Shown here one piece after another: positions 25,879 through 34,385 of a stretch of DNA of 64,000 nt. The stretch spans positions 1 through 64,000 of the forward strand of contig NZ_WIAQ01000001.1 in the NCBI RefSeq assembly GCF_009466385.1. Reading direction: 5' to 3'. A program made the position numbers and the translations under genes. Each line of letters starts with the position of its first letter. Position 1 is the first letter of the stretch. The notes under the pieces are model-generated. The model ran no database searches. It saw nothing but the letters and a program-made list of their open reading frames with translations, and was not told the DNA's origin. The stretch is from Peribacillus tepidiphilus (GTDB taxonomy: Bacteria; Bacillota; Bacilli; Bacillales; DSM-1321).

Positions 25879-26034
25879 CATTTCACCTATATATGTATGT
25901 TTTTTTGCCTTATTCATTTTACCATGTTTTAATCGTTTCCTATAATGAGAAAAAGTTTGGTTCTTTTTACAAATTCGTAAACATGTTACGAGCTCGCCCC
26001 AAAAAGGTGAGTTGAATGAGTACCACCACCAAAA

Positions 26035-26060
26035 AAGGAGGCTTTGTTTAGCCTCCTTTA
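26035..26060. terminator. Hairpin, right-hand twin of the one at 26217
   Basis: AGGAGGCT / AGCCTCCT with loop TTGTTT, flanked by A and T runs. An identical core recurs at 26219-26241 on the other side of the interspersed element. Confidence 0.75.
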
Positions 26061-26068
26061 GGTTGTAG

Positions 26069-26215
26069 ACAAAATATATTTCTCGCACATTCAGACTGAT
26101 TGAAAACGCTTGTCATTCAAGGAACGAACCTGTGCGAGGAGCGGAGTTACCCTAAATGGTAATGAGCACCGGAGGTAGGGTTCGTGACGAAGAATGCGAG
26201 CGTTTGTCAAGGTCT
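26069..26215 (-). repeat. Interspersed ~150-bp element, copy 2
   Basis: The minus strand matches 20263-20384 at about 85%, and its left end matches 6133-6160. Internal complementarity (AACGCT, GCATTC and CGAACC against GGTTCG, GAATG and AAGCGTT) means that a transcript could fold into a long hairpin. No reading frame of note. It is flanked by two copies of the same terminator-like hairpin. Confidence 0.75.
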
Positions 26216-26216
26216 G

Positions 26217-26243
26217 AAGGAGGCTTTGTTTAGCCTCCTCCTC
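26217..26243 (-). terminator. Terminator-like hairpin after degV, twin of the one at 26035
   Basis: AGGAGGCTTTGTTTAGCCTC repeats the sequence at 26036-26055. It lies nine bases after the degV stop and is likely its terminator, though the T tract is short. Confidence 0.65.
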
Positions 26244-26251
26244 ACGATTTA

Positions 26252-27106
26252 TTACTCCTCTATTTTACTAAACCAGCTAATTCCTAAAGTATTTCCGCCT
26301 GCGTGCACTCCGATCGCTGTCCCTAATGGATAACAGTTAATATCAATCTCAGGATAGAGCGCTTTTAATTCGCTATACCAGCCTTCTGTTTGAGAAAGAT
26401 CGCTCCCGTATAAAATCATGCATTCTGTGACTCCGTGTCTTTCAATGGCATCCTGTAGATAGGAGAAAATTTTCTTTTGTGCCTGCTTTTCGCTTCTTAC
26501 TTTGTCCTTGCTTAAAAGCTTGCCATCTTCTATCGATATAATCGGCTTTACGCTCAACATACTTCCGAGAAAATATTGGACTCCACTCATTCTTCCGCTT
26601 CTATGCAGCTGCTCAAGACTCCCGATCAAAACATAGGTTTCATTCGTATCTCGTAATCTCTCAATTTTTTTCAGCGTTTCTTCTACACTAGATCCTTCGT
26701 TTATATATTGCATGGCTTTTTTCATTAAATAGGTCATGGGATAAGATAAAATCTTTGAATCAACCGTATGAACCGGAATTTTCACCAATTGAGCAGCTTG
26801 CTGACTGGAAGAAACCGTACCGCTTAACTTGCTGGATACATGAAAAGAAAAAATCCGGTCATAATCTTTCTCTAGTTTTCCGTATAGCTCAACAAAAGTA
26901 CCTACAGAAGGCTGTGATGTTTTCGCCACAATTTTTTTCTCTTCCATTATTTTATACAGCTCTGATGGTTGAATATTTACTCCATCAAGGTATTCCTTAT
27001 CTTCCATATATACAATCATAGGCACTACAAAAACGTCAGGATGGTTCATTAGCTCTTCATCCAAATACGCTGTACTATCCGTCACCCACGCGATTCTTTC
27101 TGCCAT
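26252..27106 (-). CDS. DegV family fatty-acid-binding protein
   Basis: 284 residues. DegV proteins bind a fatty acid and, in Firmicutes, some (FakB) present it to the kinase FakA for phosphorylation. Visible motifs: WVTDSTAYL at the N terminus, TSQPSVGTF, the ligand-contacting SSKLSGT and HRSGRMSG, and the C-terminal GVHAGGNTLG. The start at 27106 follows GAGGTGAAG; an ATG three codons earlier does not. Which paralogue it is cannot be read from context. Confidence 0.85.
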   Translation of the reverse strand: MAERIAWVTDSTAYLDEELMNHPDVFVVPMIVYMEDKEYLDGVNIQPSELYKIMEEKKIVAKTSQPSVGTFVELYGKLEKDYDRIFSFHVSSKLSGTVSSSQQAAQLVKIPVHTVDSKILSYPMTYLMKKAMQYINEGSSVEETLKKIERLRDTNETYVLIGSLEQLHRSGRMSGVQYFLGSMLSVKPIISIEDGKLLSKDKVRSEKQAQKKIFSYLQDAIERHGVTECMILYGSDLSQTEGWYSELKALYPEIDINCYPLGTAIGVHAGGNTLGISWFSKIEE

Positions 27107-27371
27107 TATCTTCACCTCAATTTTTTGTTTATTTTATGATTATATCTTATTAATAATTACTAGGACAAGGTACTAATTTTTTTGTAAAAGTTGGAGAAAT
27201 AGTTAAAACTATTCCTACAGGAAAAGCTGCTCCTTGTGGGATTAAGTAGTTCTAAAATCACGCTTGGTAAAATTAAATTCCAAATTATAGTAAGTAAGTT
27301 GGTTGTAGATCGCTGCTATTCGCAACTAAAACAACATATGATAGACTGAAATTATCAAAATTTTCCATTAA

Positions 27372-27563
27372 GAAAAATATCTTAGGGCTGACTCCAATGG
27401 TATTAAAAAAATCACGTTGAATGTTTTAGAAACAAATGAAAAAGCCATTGAACTTTATAAAAAACATGGTTTTGAAATAGAGGGAATACTAAAAAAAGAC
27501 AAAATCCTTTCTGACGGTAAATACTATAACACTATTATGATGGGAAGATTTAATGAAGGATGA
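27372..27563 (+). pseudogene. C-terminal fragment of a GNAT acetyltransferase
   Basis: Frame read: SNGIKKITLNVLETNEKAIE then LYKKHGFEIEG and a C terminus YYNTIMMGRF, which is the acetyl-CoA-binding and last-strand part of a RimI-like GNAT. There is a stop directly upstream and no start codon or N-terminal half. Upstream bases 27150-27370 are A/T rich and give no gene. A remnant of a lost gene. Confidence 0.7.
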
Positions 27564-27643
27564 CTTATAATACAACCGAATTCGTTCATATATAAGTCCG
27601 ATCATTCAATGATATGAATCTCCTAAATTCAACATAGCCATCA

Positions 27644-27690
27644 ATAAAAAAGAGTGTTAAAAATATCTTCTCGATTTAACACTCTTTTGC
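27644..27690. terminator. Bidirectional terminator after bsaA
   Basis: AAAAGAGTGTTAAA pairs with TTTAACACTCTTTT around a 12-base loop. Confidence 0.85.
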
Positions 27691-27724
27691 TTTGTTAATC
27701 CTTTTCACCATTGATTGAAACCAC

Positions 27725-28207
27725 TTACCCTTTAAGTAGCTCTATCACATCGTTTTCAAACTCTACCGGTTTCGTTTTTGGTGCGTACCGTTTAACCGGT
27801 TTTCCGTATCGGTCAACAAGAAATTTCGTGAAGTTCCATTTGATGGTCTTAGAACCGAGTACGCCGGGAGCTTCTTCTGAAAGATAGACAAACAACGGAT
27901 GGGCATTTTCACCCTTTACATCAATTTTCGCAAACATCGGGAAGGTGACACCGTAATTCAAGCGGCAAAAGGATTGAATTTCCAGTTCATCGCCAGGCTC
28001 CTGTCCTAAAAATTGATTACAAGGAAAACCTAGTATTTCAAAGCCTTGGTTATTATATTTTTCATACATGTCTTGTAAATCCTTATATTGATTGGTGAAT
28101 CCACACTTGCTCGCTGTATTGACAATGAGAAGGACTTTTCCTTTGTATTGTTCGAGTGAAACGGTTTTTCCGTCAATTCCTTTCGCTTCGAATTGATAAA
28201 CAGACAC
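27725..28207 (-). CDS. bsaA: Glutathione peroxidase-family thiol peroxidase
   Basis: 160 residues. The peroxidatic Cys35 is in NTASKCGFT (selenocysteine in animal homologues); partners are GFPCNQF and KWNFTKF (Trp, Asn). A second Cys in the FPCNQF motif fits a thioredoxin-dependent enzyme. I choose the GTG at 28207: AAGGAGGG is seven bases before it but touches the ATG two codons upstream, and the MSVY start equals that of B. subtilis BsaA. Position next to metA agrees with the B. subtilis order. Confidence 0.92.
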   Translation of the reverse strand: MSVYQFEAKGIDGKTVSLEQYKGKVLLIVNTASKCGFTNQYKDLQDMYEKYNNQGFEILGFPCNQFLGQEPGDELEIQSFCRLNYGVTFPMFAKIDVKGENAHPLFVYLSEEAPGVLGSKTIKWNFTKFLVDRYGKPVKRYAPKTKPVEFENDVIELLKG

Positions 28208-28282
28208 CTTCATCCCTCCTTGAATTTTAATAAAGCTATTGTACCCTATAGAAGGATCCATTACCCAATTAATGCTTACTTG

Positions 28283-28822
28283 TTAGCCATTCCATATAGC
28301 TTCAAGCTCACGTAAAGAATGGATAAGATGCTGAACAAGCTCTGGAATATCTGAAATTTGTTCTTCTGTGATCAAACGATCGAAAAGCACTGAAATGTTA
28401 AGGGAAGCTTGGACAAAATTCCCCTCCTGGAACAGCTTTTTTTCTGTCATTTCAATCGTTCTGTTCACTCCCCAAATGTTCTTTAAAATGCTTGTGATCG
28501 ATTCTACTTCTATCATGTCTTCTAAAGATTTTGGTATTGTAAAAACCAAGTGTAAGCTACATCCAACCTCTGTTTCTTTTTTTAGAAGCTCCATGCTTAA
28601 ATTTTCAAGATCTGCATGAAGCGTAATGGTAGATGTAATGGCAAAGCCTTCATCCTCTATCTCGTTCGGCAAAGCTACCTCCATTTTATAGGTTCTTGAA
28701 AGTGAGGAAAGGTCGACTAGATCCTTTCGATCCTTTAGCACTAGACTGCCTTCAAATTCACTGTCGTACAATGCTCCTTCTAATACGGTCTTTAAATTAT
28801 CAAATGCTGTTGGATCAAACAT
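28283..28822 (-). CDS. Hypothetical acidic protein, 179 aa
   Basis: Not recognised. A soluble acidic protein with alternating beta-strand-like stretches (YKMEVALPNEI, ITSTITLHADL, VGCSLHLVFTIP, QASLNISVLFDRL) and a C-terminal helix ending LRELEAIWNG. AAAGGAG precedes the ATG. It follows the frameshifted gene by 14 bases and precedes bsaA by 75, so the three may form one transcription unit. Confidence 0.65.
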   Translation of the reverse strand: MFDPTAFDNLKTVLEGALYDSEFEGSLVLKDRKDLVDLSSLSRTYKMEVALPNEIEDEGFAITSTITLHADLENLSMELLKKETEVGCSLHLVFTIPKSLEDMIEVESITSILKNIWGVNRTIEMTEKKLFQEGNFVQASLNISVLFDRLITEEQISDIPELVQHLIHSLRELEAIWNG

Positions 28823-28836
28823 ACGATACCACTCCT

Positions 28837-29083
28837 TTAAAATAACCCTACTGCATTGCCTTCGCTGTCCACGTCCATTTTTTTAGCAACAGGGGTTTTC
28901 TGAAGAACAGGCTTTTTCATGACTTCACCAGTTAGTGCCACGATGTAACCGGCTCTGATGGATGGCTTCAAACGTCTCACTGTGATGAAAAAGCCTTCTG
29001 GCAATCTCTAAAATCGGAAGCATTTTGGACTCCATAGCAAATTCTATGTCACTTTTTACCTTTGTCTTAGTATGTACGTTCAT
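28837..29083 (-). pseudogene. Frameshifted small gene (about 82 codons)
   Basis: ATG with GGAGGG ten bases upstream starts a frame that reads KVKSDIEFAMESKMLPILEI and ETFEAIHQS, then ends in RLHRGTNW. The next frame carries GYIVALTGEVMKKPV and ends DVDSEGNAVGLF at a stop 14 bases before the downstream gene. Both halves look coding, so one frameshift near 28947-28953 (CAGAGCC) splits the gene, unless it is a sequencing error. Function unknown. Confidence 0.6.
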
Positions 29084-29178
29084 GACTGTTTTCCCTCCGG
29101 AGATTGTGTAAATCATCCATTTTATTCTATCACGAAAATCCTTTAATTTTTTATCGAATAAAAGAATTGAGAATTCTA

Positions 29179-29207
29179 TTGATTCCCAACAACGCCCTAT
29201 ATATAAT
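29179..29207 (+). promoter_or_regulatory. Sigma-A-type promoter of metA
   Basis: TTGATT (29179-29184), 17-bp spacer, TATAAT (29202-29207). The leader to the GTG start would be about 38 bases, too short for an S-box riboswitch. Confidence 0.7.
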
Positions 29208-29251
29208 GTTACTAATGTAATCGAAATATTCAGATAAAAGGGGTGTAATAC

Positions 29252-30160
29252 GTGCCAATCAAAATACCAAAACAATTGCCGGCTAAAGAGATTTTAGAAA
29301 GTGAAAATATTTTTGTCATGGATGAGGACCGGGCTAATACACAGGATATCCGACCGTTAAATATCATTATTTTAAATTTAATGCCGGAAAAAGAAAAAAC
29401 AGAGGCCCAACTATTGAGACTTTTAGGGAACACTCCTCTTCAGGTGAATATTTCTTTTTTAAAAACCGCTTCTCATGAATCAAAAAATACAAGCAAATAT
29501 CATTTGGATCAGTTCTATACGACTTTTTCTGAAGTGAAAAATCGGAAATTTGATGGCCTGATCATTACAGGTGCACCTGTTGAAAAGCTCGAATTTGAAG
29601 AGGTCGATTATTGGGAAGAGCTTACAGGCATCATGGATTGGTCAACTAAAAATGTTACTTCGTCTTTGCATATTTGCTGGGGAGCTCAAGCTGCACTTTA
29701 CCATCATTACGGAGTGTCTAAGCATGAGCTGCCAAGGAAGTGTTCTGGTGTGTACACTCATGTAGTGTCTAACAAGCAAGAAAAGCTTGTCCGCGGTTTT
29801 GACGATCTGTTTTTAGCCCCGCATTCCCGCTACACGGATGTTGCAGCTGAAATGATCAAATCTAATGAAGAGCTATTAGTATTAGCAGAATCCGAAGAAG
29901 CTGGAATATTTCTTGTTGCTTCTAAGGACGGAAAAAGAATTATGATTACAGGACATCCTGAATATGAAGCTGAAACTCTTGCACAGGAATATGAACGGGA
30001 TCTAAAAAAAGGGCTCGATATCCATGTACCGGAGAATTATTTTCCGCAGGACGACCCTGCAAAAGTGCCCCTGCACAAATGGAGAAGCCATGCTAATCTA
30101 TTATTCTCGAATTGGCTCAATTATTATGTGTATCAAGAAACACCTTACCAATGGGATTAA
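29252..30160 (+). CDS. metA: Homoserine O-acetyltransferase (MetA family)
   Basis: 302 residues; acylates homoserine at the start of methionine synthesis. Cys142 (HICWGAQAA) is the nucleophile and the HxxE-like residues follow. Position 111 is Glu ([11 protein letters not shown]); in characterised MetA proteins Glu111 gives acetyl-CoA and Gly111 succinyl-CoA specificity, so this one is read as an acetyltransferase. GTG start with AAAGGGG upstream. A promoter 45 bases upstream leaves no room for an S-box. A strong terminator follows at once. Confidence 0.93.
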   Translation: MPIKIPKQLPAKEILESENIFVMDEDRANTQDIRPLNIIILNLMPEKEKTEAQLLRLLGNTPLQVNISFLKTASHESKNTSKYHLDQFYTTFSEVKNRKFDGLIITGAPVEKLEFEEVDYWEELTGIMDWSTKNVTSSLHICWGAQAALYHHYGVSKHELPRKCSGVYTHVVSNKQEKLVRGFDDLFLAPHSRYTDVAAEMIKSNEELLVLAESEEAGIFLVASKDGKRIMITGHPEYEAETLAQEYERDLKKGLDIHVPENYFPQDDPAKVPLHKWRSHANLLFSNWLNYYVYQETPYQWD

Positions 30161-30162
30161 TA

Positions 30163-30213
30163 AAGGACGCCGCCAAAAGTACATAGTGGACTTTGGCTGG
30201 CGTCCTTTTTTTG
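30163..30213 (+). terminator. Terminator of metA
   Basis: AAAGGACGCC.GCCAAAAGT pairs with ACTTTGGC.GGCGTCCTTT, then TTTT. Confidence 0.9.
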
Positions 30214-30255
30214 ATGAGATTGTCTTGTCTTTTTTTTCGCTAACTATAGGGAATA

Positions 30256-30460
30256 ACGGCTGATATTTTATTCCTAACGACCGAGAAATCGAGTGGACGG
30301 CCGAAATATCTGGTTAACGGTTGATATTTGGACGCTGACGACCGAAATATCGAAATGACGACCGATTTTTGCTCCTGACGACCGATATATCGAAATGACG
30401 ACCGATATTTTGCTCCTGACGACCGAAATATCGAAATGACGACCGATTTTTTGCTTCTGA
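30256..30460 (+). repeat. 20/21-bp phased array G (ACCGATAT family, 10 units)
   Basis: The G of CCGA falls at 30262, 30283, 30303, 30323, 30344, 30364, 30384, 30404, 30425 and 30445. Steps mix 20 and 21 bp, averaging 20.3. Some units carry CCGAAATAT in place of CCGATATAT. It lies between the metA terminator and the next terminator, in a convergent region. Confidence 0.88.
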
Positions 30461-30475
30461 TTGACTTCAAAATAG

Positions 30476-30576
30476 GCCCAATGACAGCAAATTTCTTATT
30501 TCAAATGGCCAATCTTTCCGAAAGACTGCAGATTTCAATCTCCTATTAGCCAATCTTTCCAAATGACAACAAATTT
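30476..30576. repeat. 41-bp repeat, 2.5 units
   Basis: ATGACAGCAAATTT (30481) recurs as AAGACTGCAGATTT (30522) and ATGACAACAAATTT (30563); GCCAATCTTTCC occurs at 30508 and 30549. All steps are 41 bp, close to twice the pitch of array G, which it adjoins. Between cores the sequence differs. Confidence 0.65.
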
Positions 30577-30584
30577 ATAAATAA

Positions 30585-30645
30585 AAAACACACCAAAGAG
30601 AAGGTGTCTACTTGCCTTCCCAATTTGTGTGTTTGATTATTTTTC
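30585..30645. terminator. Possible terminator before the methyltransferase gene
   Basis: AAACACAC pairs with GTGTGTTT, with an inner AGAAGG/CCTTC pair; T-rich 3' flank on the plus strand. Confidence 0.45.
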
Positions 30646-30720
30646 AAATACAAGAACTCGATTTATTTGCCCTTTATTAGAAAGGACTATTCCAAACAGT
30701 AGGTACTAACATCCGACAAT

Positions 30721-31404
30721 TTACGCTTTCTTTCTCAATAAAAACAACCACATAAATGAAACAGCCTGCTGCAATTCCTTCGGCAGATGTGAAAGTTTTG
30801 ATAGCTTTGCTTCTTTTTTCTCTACACCTTGGTCTTTTAGCAGCTCCCATCCGTTTTCTAAGGCAAGTCTTTCAAATTCCCAAGCCTGCATCGAGTTCAT
30901 GATAACATTTTCACCATAAAGCCTTTTGTAGCTGTGTGCTTGACGTGGTCCTGCTGTTGGACCAAGGATCCCAAAACAAGCAACCCCATTTGGCTTTACG
31001 ATTCGTTTTATCTCATGGAGAGTATGTAACGGATTCTCTGTCCATTCGATTGAATTGATCGCCATAATGGCATCATATTCTCCATCAGAAAAAGGAAGGT
31101 TTGATAGATCTGCTTGAATAAACTGCACAGACTGACTGTCATGCAATTTTTGTTTAGCCGATTCAATCATTTCCTCTGATAAATCTACTCCAATCGCGTC
31201 AAATCCCATTTGCGCTAACTTCATGGTTGCATAGCCGTCTCCACACCCTAAATCACAAACCTTTGCTCCTTCTTTGAGTGCTTCTGTAAAAAACGGCAAA
31301 ATACTTTTCCTGCTTCCATTTTCCCACATATCCCTTGCATTTTCCGACCATTTTTCTGCAAAGTCATCCCATTGTTTTTTTGCTTCTTCATGCCAATTCA
31401 ACAT
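30721..31404 (-). CDS. Class I SAM-dependent methyltransferase
   Basis: 227 residues with the full Rossmann pattern: DLGCGDGYAT (motif I), GVDLSEEMI (motif II acidic end), QADLSNLPF, YDAIMAINSIEW and KRIVKPNGVACFG. UbiE/Methyltransf_11 type. The substrate cannot be predicted. AAGGAGGG lies 14 bases before the ATG, rather distant. Alone between array H and a probable terminator. Confidence 0.82.
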   Translation of the reverse strand: MLNWHEEAKKQWDDFAEKWSENARDMWENGSRKSILPFFTEALKEGAKVCDLGCGDGYATMKLAQMGFDAIGVDLSEEMIESAKQKLHDSQSVQFIQADLSNLPFSDGEYDAIMAINSIEWTENPLHTLHEIKRIVKPNGVACFGILGPTAGPRQAHSYKRLYGENVIMNSMQAWEFERLALENGWELLKDQGVEKKEAKLSKLSHLPKELQQAVSFMWLFLLRKKA

Positions 31405-31550
31405 TTTCTCATTGTTCCCTCCTTAAGGATCTCCCCTTTCAAAGATTTCGATATTGTTTCTATTAATCCTCTATTTTTTATTTTTTCTGCTTACTTTGAT
31501 TGCCTTGTTAAGACTACTATAAATATCAGGTATTTACCTCGTATCTGAAG

Positions 31551-31646
31551 TTTCGCTTAAATGAAAGGAGTTTTTGCTTAAATCAGCCGAGTTTTCGCTT
31601 AAATCAAGAGATCTTTTGCTAAATCCCAATCATTTCCTCTTAAATC
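31551..31646 (-). repeat. 21-bp phased array H (TTTAAGCGAAA family, 5 units)
   Basis: Plus-strand CGCTTAAAT or decayed forms start at 31554, 31575, 31596, 31617 and 31637 (steps 21, 21, 21, 20; the fourth unit lost one T). On the minus strand it reads TTTAAGCGAAA, the same direction as mntR and the methyltransferase gene. It lies between the mntR terminator and the next gene. Confidence 0.85.
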
Positions 31647-31675
31647 ATACTGCCAAACTTCCCTGCTTTCCTGCA

Positions 31676-31712
31676 AAAAAAAATAAACCGCAATGTAAAA
31701 GCGGTTTATTCT
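31676..31712 (-). terminator. Terminator of mntR
   Basis: AATAAACCGC / GCGGTTTATT with a nine-base loop and a long T run on the minus strand; it overlaps the mntR stop. Confidence 0.9.
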
Positions 31713-32134
31713 TGATTCTCTTCATTTTTCTTTTGTACCGTTTGCAGGTCTTGCACTCTTTTTGGGTCTTCCTCGAAATATTGGACTAGATCTCCAATTC
31801 GGTCGATGGCGTCCCAGCTAAGATGATGCTCGATTCCTTCGACATCACGATAGATGTTCTCTTCCTTTACCCCAATGGTCCGAAGCAGCTGCTCAAGGAG
31901 ATCGTGGCGATAAACGAGGCGTTTACCGATTTTTTTACCTTTTGGTGTTAATACAAGTCCTCTATATTTTTCATAAATCAAGTATTCTTCTTGATCTAAT
32001 TTTTGAACCATTTTCGTTACAGAGGAAGGATGAACAGAAAGATTTTCCGCAATATCAGAGACTCTTGCGTATCCTTTTTCTTCTATTAAAATATAGATTT
32101 GCTCAATATAATCCTCCATGCTTGGTGTCGGCAT
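31706..32134 (-). CDS. mntR: Manganese-responsive transcriptional regulator MntR
   Basis: 142 residues, DtxR family. An N-terminal winged helix (about 5-70, [13 protein letters not shown] as recognition helix) and a dimer domain. All Mn(II) ligands known from B. subtilis MntR are at the same numbers: Asp8, Glu11, His77, Glu99, Glu102 and His103. It represses manganese uptake genes when Mn is plentiful. The start at 32134 follows GGGAGGA by eight bases; a longer reading by ten codons has no site. Its targets are outside the window. Confidence 0.96.
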   Translation of the reverse strand: MPTPSMEDYIEQIYILIEEKGYARVSDIAENLSVHPSSVTKMVQKLDQEEYLIYEKYRGLVLTPKGKKIGKRLVYRHDLLEQLLRTIGVKEENIYRDVEGIEHHLSWDAIDRIGDLVQYFEEDPKRVQDLQTVQKKNEENQE

Positions 32135-32225
32135 CCCATATCCTCCCATTAAAACACATATCATAGTAAATTGTACTACACTTCTTCTCGTTACTCAAGA
32201 AAAGCATGAAACGCTTGCCTTTGTT

Positions 32226-34385
32226 CTATTTTTCAAACAAAAACGAAACCTTTCCCGCTTGAAGCTGGAGCTTTGCATCAAACGTTTTATCATCCTTCTT
32301 AAACCCTTGGATTTTCTCGGTTTTTCCATTTTTCAGAAGCTCGCTTATATTCTTTTGGGTTATATTCTTTCCAAGGATTTTTTTAGAAACGGTGAATTTG
32401 CATTCGTTTTCCTTATAGTTTGAACATCCATAAAAGGTGCCCTTGTCCACAATGGATCCTGAGCATATCGGGCATTTGCCTAGAGAACGGCTCTTTTTGG
32501 GTGGTTTCGCTCCTGGGAAGCTAGAGCCTATACTAGACACATCGATTTGTGAAAAATCCCAGCCTTTTTCTTCATTCATCGCATCCATCACAATTTTGTT
32601 GGAAAGCTTTTTGACAGAGTCCATAAACTGTTGTGGAGATGCTTTTCCAATCCCAATTTCTTGCAGTCGCTGCTCCCATTTAGCGGTCATTTCCGGGGAA
32701 GCTAGGATCGTATTGCCTACAGCCTCAATTAGAAGCATTGCTTTTTGTGTTGGATATACAACGTTTTTCTTGACTTCAATGTAGTTTCGGTCTTTTAAAA
32801 TGGAAATAATTCCTGCTCTAGTTGCCTCTGTACCAAGTCCCTCGGTTTGCTTCAAAACTGCCTGCAGTTCTTGATCCTCCACGTATTTACCTGCTGTTTT
32901 CATAAGGGTGATTAGCTGACCCTCGGTATATCTTTTTGGAGGTTGGGTTTGACCCTTTTTAACCTTCACTTGTTCTGTGATTCCTTGCTCTCCTTGTTGT
33001 AAAGACGGAAGCAATTGCTCATCCTCGTTTTTTTCTTCACGTTCGAAAATCACCTGTCTCCAACCTAGCTCAATTTGTTCCTTTCCTTTTGAAATAAAAT
33101 CAGCCCGGCCATCCACTTTTGTATGAATGGTCGTGTAATCATAAATCGCTTTATCGTAATGAGCTGCAATCAATCTCTTGACAATAAGCTCATAGATTTT
33201 CCTTTCATCCGCCTGTAGCTTTGCCGGGTCCACCACCTGCTCCGTAGGAATGATCGCATAGTGGTCCGTAACCTTCTTTTCATTCACATACCGTCGATCT
33301 TGTTCGATAGAAGCCTTTGGAAGTGGAAAATAGGATTGAAAGGAGTCAAAGCTGCTCAATTTGGCAAGCGTCGTTTTAAATAAAGCCGCTTCTTCTTTTG
33401 TAACAAAGCTAGAATCGCTTCGAGGATATGAAATGAACCCTTTTACATAAAGCTTTTGAGCGATATCTAATGTTTTCTTTGGGGAGAATTTATAGAGCTT
33501 ATTAGCCGTTGCTTGGAGAGAAGATAAATTAAACAAATAAGGAGGAAGGTATTCTTTTCTTTCTTTTTCAACGTCTTGGATGACAGCAGGCTTTCCTTCA
33601 CAAAAAGCTCTGATCCGTTCGGCCATTTGTTCATTGTCGAGCCTTGTTTCGTTTTCTTTATGCCATTTTCCGTGAAATTTCTTGCCGTTAATATTGAATT
33701 CGGCCACTATTTCCCAAAAATCCTTTGATTGAAAATTTTCGATTTCCTTTTCTCTTTTTACGATCAGTGCAAGTGTTGGTGTTTGCACTCTACCGACAGA
33801 AAAAACGTCCTTGATTCCTTTTTTTTGAATAAGAAGCGTGTAGGCTCTTGAAGCATTCATTCCGATTAACCAGTCAGCACAAGCTCGGCTTAAAGCTTCA
33901 AAATAGATTGTTTCCGTTTCTTTTCCTTCTAATAGCTTCTGAAAGCCTTGCTTTACAGCATTTTCTGTCAAAGAAGAAATCCATAGCCGTTTTAGCGGCT
34001 TTTTGTTTCCACATTGCTTAAGGATAATCCTGACAATCGCTTCCCCTTCTCTTTCAGCGTCTCCTGCCATGATAATCTCTGTAACGTTCGGATGATGGAC
34101 AAGATCCTTAATCACTTTGAATTGCTTCCACTTGGACTTCATAACCCGATGCTGAAATTTATCAGGAATGATTGGAAGCATGGCTAGATCCCATTTTTTC
34201 CAGGAAGAATTGTATTCCTCCGGTGGTACCAATTCACATAGATGCCCCACAGCCCAAGTCAAAAAAGCCCCTTTTGGAAAAATCGAATTAGGAGCAATCT
34301 CAACATAGGAATCTTTCTTTTTAAAAGAGAAAGGAGCAGCGAGCTTCATCCCTTGGTCAGGTTTCTCGGCTATTATTAATTTCAT
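32226..34385 (-). CDS. topB: DNA topoisomerase III
   Basis: 719 residues, type IA topoisomerase, decatenating single-strand-passage enzyme. The Toprim domain opens MKLIIAEKPDQGMKLA, with the acidic MAGDAEREGEAIVR block; the active-site Tyr is in GFISYPRSDS; GLGTEATRAGI is in the DNA gate. The C terminus has a zinc-ribbon-like CPICSGS ... YGCSNY ... CKFT. The start at 34385 follows GGGAG by eight bases. Encoded alone. Confidence 0.95.
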   Translation of the reverse strand: MKLIIAEKPDQGMKLAAPFSFKKKDSYVEIAPNSIFPKGAFLTWAVGHLCELVPPEEYNSSWKKWDLAMLPIIPDKFQHRVMKSKWKQFKVIKDLVHHPNVTEIIMAGDAEREGEAIVRIILKQCGNKKPLKRLWISSLTENAVKQGFQKLLEGKETETIYFEALSRACADWLIGMNASRAYTLLIQKKGIKDVFSVGRVQTPTLALIVKREKEIENFQSKDFWEIVAEFNINGKKFHGKWHKENETRLDNEQMAERIRAFCEGKPAVIQDVEKERKEYLPPYLFNLSSLQATANKLYKFSPKKTLDIAQKLYVKGFISYPRSDSSFVTKEEAALFKTTLAKLSSFDSFQSYFPLPKASIEQDRRYVNEKKVTDHYAIIPTEQVVDPAKLQADERKIYELIVKRLIAAHYDKAIYDYTTIHTKVDGRADFISKGKEQIELGWRQVIFEREEKNEDEQLLPSLQQGEQGITEQVKVKKGQTQPPKRYTEGQLITLMKTAGKYVEDQELQAVLKQTEGLGTEATRAGIISILKDRNYIEVKKNVVYPTQKAMLLIEAVGNTILASPEMTAKWEQRLQEIGIGKASPQQFMDSVKKLSNKIVMDAMNEEKGWDFSQIDVSSIGSSFPGAKPPKKSRSLGKCPICSGSIVDKGTFYGCSNYKENECKFTVSKKILGKNITQKNISELLKNGKTEKIQGFKKDDKTFDAKLQLQAGKVSFLFEK

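Noticed and set aside
28837..29083. Formate-tetrahydrofolate ligase fragment
   Set aside because: KSDIEFAMESK recalls the N terminus of that enzyme (KSDIEIAQEA), but the following residues do not fit and no further part is present.
29084..29251. S-box (SAM) riboswitch before metA
   Set aside because: None of the conserved S-box segments is seen and the promoter lies too close to the start codon.
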